Below, one piece after another: positions 22,756 to 31,056 of a stretch of DNA of 64,000 nucleotides. The position numbers and the translations under genes were made by a program. The first letter of the stretch is position 1. Each line of letters starts with the position of its first letter. This DNA comes from Aegilops tauschii subsp. strangulata (taxonomy: Eukaryota; Streptophyta; Magnoliopsida; Poales; Poaceae). The notes under the pieces are model-generated. The model was not told the origin of the DNA. It ran no database searches and was given only the letters and a program-made list of their open reading frames with translations. The DNA lies in contig NC_053037.3 in assembly GCF_002575655.3 (NCBI RefSeq), forward strand, positions 255,411,135 through 255,475,134, written 5' to 3'.

Positions 22756-23423
22756 CTATTTCCGGCGGCGGCGAAGGCGGCGTGCCGCGCCGTCATTGTC
22801 GTTGTCGTCCTCTGGGACGCCGTTGTTGAAGTCTTCAAGGGAGCACAAAATGTTCTTCACTTGTAAATCAAACATCATGTCGTCGCGTGATCGGCGGGCG
22901 GGGCGCGGGAGGACGACAACTGGCGCCGCTGAGAGGTAGCGATCGACGGCAGCGTCCCATGCCGCTGAGGGGGGGGGGGCACGGGCACGGGCGCGGCGGG
23001 TGCAGCCAAACGCACTGGGACCGGTGCCGCGGTGGGTGGAGGGGCGCGCACGGGCGTGGCGGATGCAGCCAAACGCATGGAGGCCAGCGGCACGGTGGGT
23101 GGAGCGGCGTGAACGTGCAGGGGCACGGGCGCTGGCGCTGGCATGTACACGAGCTCGGGCGGGTCCCTGGAGACCTCGCTGACGTCCGTGGCTTCCAGCT
23201 CTGCGATAGTGCTCGGCGACCAGCCTGTCAATGCTACGGGGATGGTCGCTGGCGCAGGCGCGTGGATGGGAGCTGGGACGGGAGCGGGGGCAGCAACCGC
23301 CGCGGCCAGCTCGTTCTGGGCCATGTCCATGAGGCCCCATTCCTCCTTATTTTCTATCTCCTCTGGCTCAGAGTCGACTTCACCAAACTTGAAGACTAGT
23401 GGCAGATGATCATTCTGCGCCAT
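22756..23423 (-). pseudogene. Pro/Ala-rich ORF in G with a frameshift at an 11-base homopolymer
   Basis: The start at 23423 has a good context (GCCATGGCG) and reads MAQNDHLPLVFKFGEVDSEP, then an acidic stretch and long runs of Pro, Ala and Val. At the G11 run on the plus strand (22969-22979) the frame slips. The other frame continues with SAAWDAAVDRYLSAAP and MMFDLQVKNILCSLEDFNN, and ends acidic-then-basic (DDNDNDGAARRLRRRRK), stop at 22756. The sharp change from low-complexity to protein-like sequence on either side of the homopolymer suggests one protein of about 220 residues broken by a length change, real or from sequencing. I do not recognise the family. An alternative upstream ATG at 23504 is less likely. 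Confidence 0.55.
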
Positions 23424-23519
23424 GGCGGTGGAGGTCTGCGGGGGGGAGGGGAATGGGAGGCGGAGAGTAAGGCGGCCCGTATTAAACAACGGCTCGGGCG
23501 CCATTTATGGAGAGGAAGG

Positions 23520-23700
23520 CGGGCGGCCATGGAAGTCAAAGGGCTCGCTTCCCAGTGAGCCTGCGTAGCGTAAAACTCGCACGCTTCTCGGTGAGCCTAC
23601 GCATTGGAGGACAGCTTGCACGCCTTTCGGTCAGCCTGCGCACCGGACTGTGCTCGCACGCCTCCCGTTCAGTCAAGGTCAAGCAGCTGTCCGCACGGCA
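23520..23700. repeat. Degenerate short tandem units upstream of the Pro/Ala-rich ORF
   Basis: CTCGCACGCxTCxCGGTGAGCCT-type words recur about four times (near 23540, 23575, 23612 and 23656), spaced about 37-45 bp. The corresponding stretch in the G copy at the window end (63905-64000) has one unit fewer, so unit number varies between copies. Confidence 0.6.
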
Positions 23701-23829
23701 CCTCCTACAGCCATTAAAACCAAGACACGTGGCATCACGTAAATGGTTAACAGAACGCACACGTTTTGAATTATACAAACGTTTGAGATATTAAGTGCTA
23801 GCTATTTTTTCAAAATGCCTTTGTTGGCT

Positions 23830-25770
23830 GTCATTATTCGAGTGCGCCTTTTATCAAAATGGACACGAAAAATACCACATCATGTCAGGCGCCATTCCAT
23901 GATAGAATGCCAAGTTTCATGAATTTCAGACGAGTTTTGCATTTACTAGAATTAAAAAATGAGGCATCTCAATGTTTTGGCGGCAATCAACGGTGCCCTG
24001 GTGTTTGAAATTCATTCCCATTTATTGCGTGGGACCTAAGCATGCACCCAAGGGCACAGATTTGATTTTTCAACCAATTTATATGCACTGGAGCATGTGC
24101 ATGTAGTTCAAATTTGAATTATGCACATAAATGCATTGAAAACTCAGTTATCCATAAAGATGTCCAAACGAACCCCGAAAAATCCCAAAAATTGACACAA
24201 CACTCCTGTTGTTCTATGTTGACACTAGAAATTTTTTGAAAGCAATAAGAGGCAATGGATATCGTTTCGTCCCCAAAGGTGGGACGTTCCCTACCGAAAC
24301 CATCATGCTTGTTGTGAGAAACTCTGGTTTGTGAGAAGCATATACCCGAACCTGCCCCAAATGGGACAAATTTTTTAACACGGCATGTTGATGCCGCTCC
24401 ATGATAGCATGCCAAGTTTCATGAATTTCAGACGAGTTTTTGATTTACTAGAATTTAAAAACCAGGCATCTCAATGTTTTCCGGCAATCAACAGTGCCCT
24501 GGTGTTTGAATTTCATTCCCATCTCTTGCATGGGACATAGAAATTCACCCAAGGACACACATGTGATTTTTCAACCAACTTTGGTGCATTGGAGCATGTG
24601 CTTGTAGTTCAAATTTGAATTATGCACATAAAATGCCTAGAAAACCCAGTTAATGTATAAAAAAGGCCAAACAAACCCTGGAAATTTCCAAGATTGAACA
24701 CAACACTCCTGTTGTTCTATGTTGACACTAGGAATTTTTGAAAGCAATTATAGGCAACGGATATCATCTCGTCCTCAAAGGTGGTACATTCCCTATCGAA
24801 ACCATCATGCTTGTTGTGAGAAGCTCTGATTTGTGAGAAGCTTATACCCAAACCTGCCCCAAATGGGACAAAATTTTCACCACGGCATGTTGATGCCGCT
24901 CCATGGTAGCATGCCAAGTTTCATGAATTTCAGACGAGTTTTGGATTTACTAGAATTTAAAAACCAGGCATCTCAACGTTTTGCCGGCAATCAACAGTGC
25001 CCTGGTGTTTGAAATTCATTCCCATCTCTTGCATGGGACCTAGAAATTCACCCAAGGACAGACATGTGATTTTTCAACCAACTTTAGTGCATTGGAGCAT
25101 GTGCTTGTAGTTCAAATTTGAATTATGCACATAAAATGCCTAGAAAACCCAGTTAATGTATAAAAAAGGCCAAGCGAACCCCGAAAAATTCCAAGATTGA
25201 ACAGAAAACTCCTGTTGTTCTATGTTGACACTAGAAATTTTTTGAACGCAATAAGAGGCAACGGATATCATCTCGTCCCCAAAGGTGGTACATTCCCTAT
25301 CGAAACCATCATGCTTGTTGTGAGAAGCTCTAGTTTGTGAGAAGCTCATACCCAAACCTGGCCCAAATGGGACAAAATTTTCACCACAGCATGTTGATGC
25401 CGCTCCATGATAGCATGCCAAGTTTCATGAATTTCAGACGAGTTTTGGATTTACTAGAATTTAAAAACCAGGTATCTCAACGTTTTGCCGGCAATCAACA
25501 GTGCCCTGGTGTTTGAAATTCATTCCCATCTCTTGCATGGGACCTAGAAATTCACCCAAGGACACACATGTGATTTTTCAACCAACTTTAGTGCATTGGA
25601 TCATGTGCTTGTAGTTCAAATTTGAATTATGCACATAAAATGCCTAGAAAACCCCGTTAATGTATAAAAAAGGGCAAACGAACCCCGAAGAATACATTCC
25701 CGTTTCTTCCATGGGACCTAAGCATGCACTGAAGGACACATATTTGATTTTTCAACCAATTTGTATGCAC
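23830..25770. repeat. Tandem array of ~502-bp units in G
   Basis: The anchor ATGAATTTCAGACGAG begins at 23919, 24421, 24923 and 25427, giving periods of 502, 502 and 504 bp. Units share CAGTGCCCTGGTGTTTG, CAAATTTGAATTATGCACAT, ATCATGCTTGTTGTGAG and AAATGGGACAAA. The fourth unit is cut near 25690 and followed by a partial piece. Open frames inside (~66-98 codons on the minus strand) are translations of the repeat. Part of the first unit also occurs in the G copy at 63532-63800. Confidence 0.9.
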
Positions 25771-26256
25771 CATTTTGTAATTCAAATCAAGTAGATCCTC
25801 ACAGTTTATTCTCACCAACCGTGTGAGATGTAGTACAAAATATCTTGGAGCACCGTCGGTGTTTAGTACGCCTATGGCTTACGCGAGAAGGTGCGTCGGC
25901 TACAGTCCACAACCGGCGTGTCAAGCACACTAGCTTGCTCCCCCCAAAACTCCCGCCTCTGCATCCCACTCTGCTTCAGTCCCTTGATTGAAATTTTCAG
26001 TAGCCCCGGCATTTTACTCCCGCCTCTGCATCCCTCGCAATCTCAAAAATATCTGCTCGCCCTTGATCCAAATTTTCAGTAGCCCCGCCTTGTTACTCCC
26101 GCCTAGTAAAATTTTCAGTTGCCGCAGTATTTCCTCAAACACAACCTCCGCTCACACAGACACACACAACGCTCGAAACCATTGGTAGGTTGCCGACATC
26201 GCCGGCGCCTCCATCCTCAACCTCTCTGCCTATGCACTGGGGAGCTCGAGTAGCCA
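25771..26256. other. Upstream region of the AP2/ERF pseudogene
   Basis: Contains two copies of a phrase like TTTTCAGTAGCCCCGCC and ACTCCCGCCTCTGCATCCC (25930-26110), consistent with a duplicated promoter or 5' leader piece. No ORF is supported. Confidence 0.45.
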
Positions 26257-27093
26257 ATGGCCAAAAAGAGGTTTATCGCGGCCTTTTCGCCCGACGCCGG
26301 CTAGGTGGCCGCCGAGGTGTCCCCGTCGTCCTCCGCGGGCCCGATCCACCGTCGCCGGTCCCCTGATCCGCCCGCCGCCGCGCCCCTACGCCGGTTCGAG
26401 GACTTCCCCGTCCTCCCCCAGACCCGACAGCCGACGAAGTCCTACCTCGGGGTCCGGCAGCGGCGGTGGGGGACGTGGGTCGCCGAGATTACAGATCGAG
26501 AGACCCACACCCGCCGGTGGCTCGGTTGCTTCCACACGGCCGAGCTCGCGGCCATGAAGTACGACCGCTGGCAGGTCCGCTACCACGGTGCGGCGGCTAG
26601 GCTTAATTTCCCCTTCGGCACATGTCCGGTCCACCTTGTTCCGCCGGAGCCAGGGGTGGTGAGCTCGGCTATGGTGCGGGAGGACCGCGAGGCGTGGGAG
26701 CGTCTCGAGGCCGAGGCCGCCGACGAGGCCTACATGCAAGAGCTCCGCTGGCAGCACCCGGAGCTCGTGGAGGCGGAGCGGGCGATCTTTGCCGGCACGG
26801 AGGGCGGCGAGGTTATCGTGCTCTCCTCTGATGACGAGGTCGAAGGCGGCGAGGACGGCGGCGCGGAGGGCGGCGAGGTTATCGCGCTCTCCTCTGATGA
26901 CGAGGTCGAAGGCGGCGGCGACGGTGGCGCAGAGGGCGTCGAGGTGGGCCCCCAGGACGAGGAGATCGACATCGACAAGTGGAGGAGTGCCTTCCCCAAC
27001 GACCCCGACGACGGTACTGGCCATGACCCGGCTCGCGGCACACCGTACATGACGAGGAAGGATTGGCTCGACCTCTACTTCGATCGAAAGTAG
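26257..27093 (+). pseudogene. AP2/ERF-domain transcription factor-like gene, captured, with early in-frame stop
   Basis: ATG 26257 reads MAKKRFIAAFSPDAG, then TAG at 26302-26304. The same frame stays open to the stop at 27091-27093. One AP2 domain is clear in residues ~63-120 counted from that ATG: YLGVRQRRWGTWVAEI, WLGCFHTAELAAMKYD, GAAARLNFPFG, with the usual RG/WLG layout (here VRQR instead of VRRR). The C-terminal half has two tandem EVIVLSSDDEVEGG-type repeats that look like SUMO-interacting motifs, then DEEIDIDKWRSAFP. AP2/ERF proteins bind GCC-box-like DNA. With the stop, the next ATG lies inside the AP2 domain, so a working factor is unlikely unless the stop is an assembly error. Confidence 0.82.
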
Positions 27094-27691
27094 TTTAGCT
27101 TAGTTTAAATTTATGTTTTATGTTCAATTATGCAAAACTATCTATGTTTATGTTTGAATTAATGCTACTTTCGGTTGAACCTGCTTTGAACTTGATCAAA
27201 TTGAAGTTTACAACCTTAAGTTTAGGGGATCGACTAGAAAAGGCCAAAAATTGCTGGAGTATATATATATATCCACTAAGGGTTTTAGTCCTTTAACTTT
27301 TTAAGTATCGCCTAGAGATGTCCTTATGACTTGTTTATTTCGGTTCTTCACAATGTGATGCTCTATATGTGCAACTATTTGCTGTGCAGTTCAATTTCAT
27401 CAATAACAGTTTCAACAATACCACTATGAATTACGATATTTGGTTGCTGTTAAGGATATTGCAGTTAACTTGCCTTTTCGTTTTTCAATTGTTGTTTAGC
27501 AACATGCATTGTACTGAATGACTAAATATGCAATCCCAGGCTACATAGCAACAAGGAAGAGTGTTACCTTAATGTTCTGATGATGTCTAGATATACATGT
27601 AATAAAATCTTATATAATGGGATGGATGGAATGTTGTACTACATCATTTTCAATTGTTGTTTAGCTTCTAATATTAACTTGGTGCTTTTAG
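27094..27691 (+). other. 3' region of AP2 pseudogene / intron-like sequence
   Basis: AT-rich, with no supported ORF beyond a 36-codon lead-in to the next exon. A pyrimidine-rich acceptor (GGTGCTTTTAG) ends at 27691. Confidence 0.4.
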
Positions 27692-28072
27692 GTACATATA
27701 TCATTGCCAAAGATCCACACTTCGACCCTTCCTGCGCATGGGGCAATGAGATATTCATGAACCAGCATCAAGTGAGGAAACTGATAAAGATTGTTACTAA
27801 AATGGGTCAAAAGGTGTCAATCAAACTATTTGTTTACACTTTATGCAAGACAACAGTGAACTGCAGGATGGTAAGTAAGAACCCTGTAGCCTTCTTTTTA
27901 CTGCCCGTAATGAGTTGTGTTAGATGACAATATCTGAATCTTTTTTCTTTTGCAGTGGATGTTGAAGCAGTTTACTCAAGATTACCTCTCAAACTACATG
28001 ATTGGCGGCCGGCCATCACAAGGAGTTGGACTAGAGTCCTGCATGCCTTCTGTATCCAGGAGAGCACAATAG
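27692..28072 (+). pseudogene. Two exons resembling a B3-type DNA-binding region (weak)
   Basis: After the acceptor at 27691 the first exon reads TYIIAKDPHFDPSCAWGNEI and VSIKLFVYTLCKTTVNCRM, ending at 27870. A GTAAGT..TGCAG intron (27871-27955) follows. The second exon reads WMLKQFTQDYLSNYMIGGRP and ends at TAG 28070-28072. The W..F...YL pattern and the position two introns downstream of a plant regulator suggest a B3-like fold, but I hold this loosely. It may be a separate captured fragment or the tail of the AP2 gene. The total is too short for a complete B3 protein. Confidence 0.35.
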
Positions 28073-28329
28073 GGCCATTCCGCTTCACCTTGTTCAGCAA
28101 CTAGAATGTCTGTCGCCTCTTTCTTTACCATCTGCAATAGTACAAGTATAGAACCCTGGTACATCATTCTTTATTTGGTGCTTCTGTAATTTTTAAACAT
28201 ATGTACCTGTGAATCGAATAATGCATTGGTTGTTTGAACCTGATGGATATGAATAAAGATATAGCCTACTTTCAAGTTTAAATTAGGTACAATTTTAAAT
28301 AGCAGCAATTAAATTAGGGCAAAATTACG

Positions 28330-28894
28330 TTGTGCAGGTCATTACGGCACACACGGTTGGTAAAACACAAACGTTTGCGATATACACCATAATCCGAGAC
28401 GGTTCACAGAGAGGAAACGTGTGCAAGCATGCACACAGTTGCCGTTCGCAAAGCGTGTGTGATGTCAGACACTATCACATACGGTGTGGGAAAACTAAAT
28501 GTGTGTGATTGTCTACCTATCGTACACGGTTTATAATCATGAACTGTTTGTGATGTGCCAGGCATCGCAAATCTCGCGTGCCTGGAATCTGCCTAAAATC
28601 TGCCTGGAAAGCTCCCGTGCCTAGAATCTGCCTGGTTTTAGGCAGAACCACAAAACTTCGACTGCGATGGCAATGCGAGCACAAACGAGTAGCAAGGATG
28701 AAGCGTTTGGGATATTCGAGATATCGGAAACGGTTATATAGGGACAACTGTATGCATTAAGGCTCCCTATCCCCGACGGTTTCTGGGTCGTGTGGGAAGG
28801 ACCCCCTATTGCCCACACTCACTTGGCGACGGTTCCAAATGCCGTCACGGAAAGGGGTAAAAAACCGTTTGTTTAGGACTGACGCGCACCAGTG
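28330..28894. repeat. Right subterminal region of G
   Basis: Non-coding, with recurrent CACACGGTTGG, GTGTGTGATTGT, ACGGTTTATAATC, AAACGGTTATA and GACGGTTT words, and two short units sharing TCGCGTGCCTGGAATCTGCC (about 28570-28630). The end reads CGCGCACCAGTG. This mirrors the left subterminal words and fits CACTA architecture. Confidence 0.7.
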
Positions 28895-28919
28895 TAGGGT
28901 TCTACCCTACATCAACTTG

Positions 28920-29870
28920 TCGTTGGATCTCCTTGCTTTCCTCGGGGTTGACGCGGTAGGGAGCCTTGTTAGGAAGGGGTGCTTCGGGGATGAGGTAGAT
29001 TCGATGTTCAATGCCTCGTAGTGGTGGTAGTCCCGGAGGTAGCTCATCGGGAAAAACATCTTGGAATTCCTGCAAAAGAGAAGACAACACTAAAGGTAGA
29101 GGGTGATATGTGTTAGTTTTTGGTGCCTCGTCCTTGCACAAAAGGACATAGTGCATGACACTTGATGGGTTCTCATACACTTCTCTCATTTCACTTTTGG
29201 TGCCAAACAGGACTAAGTTCTTCTTGTCGCTCATCATGGAGGCACTCAATTTGGGCTTGTGGCGCTCACTCTCTTTTTGGTGGTTCGCTCTCTCACTATT
29301 CTCTCCACGATGGGTGGCTTGCTTGTCAGTGATCACTTGGCTTGGAGACATAGGTCGTAGCACATACTCCTTTCCTTTCATATTGAAGCTATAGTGATTT
29401 GTACGTCCGTTATGGATGACACCTCGGTCAAATTACCATGGTCGTCCAAGAAGGAGGTGGCAAACGGACATCGGAACGACATCACACTCCAAAGTGTCTT
29501 CGTAAGCTCCGATCTTGAAGGAGACTTGCACCATATGCTCGACTTGGATAGTGCCGGAGTTGCTAAGCCATTGAACTTTGTAGGGATGTGGGTGCTTCAT
29601 CTAGACCAATTGGAGCTTGGAACATAGTTCTTCACTTGCCAAGTTATGACAACTCCCTCCATCGATGATGACCTTAACGGACCTTCCATTGATGCCAGCT
29701 TTGGTATGGAAGATATGGCATCTTGGTCTTCTTCTTGTTGATGTTGAAGAGTCAAAACCTTCGAGACAACGAGAGCGGGGCTCGGATCTTGGTCACAAAA
29801 GACTTGATCATCTTCATCTTCGTTCACTTGCCAGTGCATGGCCACTTGCTCAAGGGCTTCCATTTCTCCT
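28920..29870 (-). pseudogene. Element E protease and linker to RT
   Basis: One frame reads HIFHTKAGINGRSVKVIIDG, continuing GSCHNLASEEL, so the catalytic Asp sits in a DGGS box. An in-frame TAG follows a few codons after SKLQLV (about 29602-29604). Beyond it come MKHPHPYKVQWLSNSG and CDVVPMSVCHLLLGRPW, the second protease block. From 29381 down it reads the linker (DVFPDELPPGLPPL, YRVNPEESKEIQRQVD), where F is inserted. It would have released mature Gag and Pol proteins; the stop prevents that here. Confidence 0.8.
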
Positions 29871-31056
29871 TCACTCATAGTCATATGTACCATCGTCGTT
29901 GAAGATCATGGTGTGCTTATTTGTACATTCGAAGGACTTGTGGCCTCGGCCGCCACATGTGAAGCATTTGAATGAACTTGTCTTGATGGTCTCATCGGTT
30001 GGAGTAGATGATGATGAAGCTCTCGGCATGAAGTTGCTTGTAGTAGGAGGACGACTTGAGGTTGTCGAAGTTTTCTTGTAACTTGACTTGTCGCCGTTGC
30101 TTGTAGATGGCTTGGTTGAGGTAGAAGGTGTTGGAGTCATTGAAGCTCGAGAGTTGGAGAAACCATAGGACTTGGATGAGAACTTGACATATTTGAAGTC
30201 ATCTTGCACTTGACGTTCCGCTTTGGTAGCTTGATGCACTAGCTCGATGAGGTTTGAGTATGGTTGGAAGTCGGCGATCTTCTTGATAGGATGATTGAGT
30301 CCATTCAAGAAACATGCCATAGTTTGCTCATCATCTTCCGTGACATTGGCTCGTATCATGGCAATCTCCATTTCCTTATAGTACTCTTCAACGGTCTTTG
30401 TTCCTTGCTTGAGGAGTTGGAGTTTCTTGAAGAGGTCGCGGTTGTAGTAGGTTGGCACGAAACGTGCTCTCATGACATCCTTCATTTGCGTCAAGTTGTG
30501 ATGGGTGGTTCTCCTCTTGCCTCACGGCGCTCGATGACTTGTTCCCACCAAATGAGGACGTAGTTTTGGAACTCAAGGGATGCCATCATGATCTTCTTCT
30601 CTTCCTCATAGTTGTGTAAGCGAAAGATTTTGTCAACCTTGAATGCCCATGAAAGGTACTCTTCGGGATCATTGCTTCTAGAAAACTTGGGCATGGTGAA
30701 CTTTAGCTTGCCGTAGCATTGCTCTTCATTGTGTTGGGGTCGAGGGTGATGACGTCCTTGACGCGGAGGATTGTCTCCCTCAACTTGCTCTTGTCGTGGA
30801 GGATTTCCATTTTCTTCATGCTCTTGGTGGACTTGAGGTTCTTTTCGAGCTTGTGGAGGAGCTTGTCGATGCACACGTGATTGATAAATCCTCTCTTGAA
30901 CTTCATCCCGAAGCGCTTCTTGTTGCTCACGAGCTTGTCGGCTTCGTGTGGCTACGGCTCAACTTGAATCTCGGAGGGCACGTTGTGCCTCAAGTGCTTG
31001 AGCTTCACGTAGTTGTCATTCTTGACGTTGTGCCTCGGCATCTTGTGCATCTTGGT
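29871..31056 (-). pseudogene. Element E gag with CCHC zinc knuckle
   Basis: From 31056 inward the N-terminal part is Gln/Glu/Arg-rich and helical (QALEAQRALRD, AREQQEALRDEVQERI), with one stop near 30960. The core follows in shifted frames (KLKFTMPKFSRSNDPEEYLS; RARFVPTYYNRDLFKKLQLL; VEEYYKEMEIAMIRAN; FLNGLNHPIKKI), then a Ser/Thr-rich linker and the zinc knuckle CFTCGGRGHKSFEC at 29925-29966. The frame changes near 30490. The first codons are beyond the D insertion and are not visible. Layout and motifs are clearly gypsy gag. Confidence 0.82.

Larger units (their letters stand above)
19981..28894. mobile_element. CACTA DNA transposon G, 8.9 kb, non-autonomous, carrying host-like genes
   Basis: The left end is CACTACTGCAGGATGC (19981) and the right end reads, on the other strand, CACTGGTGCGCGTCAG (to 28894). 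Both therefore start CACT with similar but imperfect inverted repeats. It is flanked by TAG at 19978-19980 and 28895-28897, the 3-bp TSD expected of CACTA elements. The F 5' LTR gives the empty site (GGCCACC TTG GGTTCTACCC). Subterminal repeats occur at both ends. Contents: DUF295-like pseudogene, Pro/Ala-rich ORF, 502-bp tandem array, AP2/ERF pseudogene, B3-like exons. No transposase (TNP2-like) is seen, so mobility would depend on another CACTA copy. A second piece of the same family is at 63527-64000. Confidence 0.87.
11709..28914 (+). mobile_element. LTR retrotransposon F, gag-only, containing CACTA G in its 3' LTR
   Basis: LTRs are 11709-12661 and 19047-19980 plus 28898-28914, starting TGATGCGGAGC and ending CCTACATCA. 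The TSD is ACTTG on both sides. Without G and its duplicated TAG the element is about 8.29 kb. The internal region carries a broken gag (14427-15330) and a long accessory reading frame (to 18889), and ends in a PPT (19034-19046). I find no protease, RT, RNase H or integrase, so F is a non-autonomous element needing enzymes from another element. Its gag resembles that of E in layout. The family name is unknown to me. Confidence 0.88.
10755..31056 (-). mobile_element. Ty3/gypsy element E, oldest host of the nest, split by F
   Basis: Visible parts, minus strand: gag 31056-29871, protease and linker 29870-28920, then after the F insertion (11709-28914) the RT at 11708-10755. The two halves rejoin exactly. 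The linker ends EESKEIQRQVD, and the RT part resumes QQLIDNGHVQES once F and one copy of its 5-bp TSD ACTTG (11704-11708 / 28915-28919) are removed. CRM element D sits on its gag side at 31057, with TTGGT (31052-31056) as the presumed TSD. The LTRs are not in view. The protease motif is DGGS, as in many chromoviruses. The copy is broken by stops, frameshifts and insertions. Confidence 0.88.

Noticed and set aside
24119..25421. Three similar minus-strand ORFs starting MACYHGAASTC as a gene family
   Set aside because: They are the same part of the 502-bp tandem unit; differing stops and frames show no constraint.
23919..25690. CRISPR array
   Set aside because: Units are ~502 bp, AT-rich and without short repeats and unique spacers; the DNA is plant nuclear.
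27580..27690. ATG at 27580 as a start for the B3-like exons
   Set aside because: A good splice acceptor at 27691 and the non-protein-like lead-in make this an intron reading.
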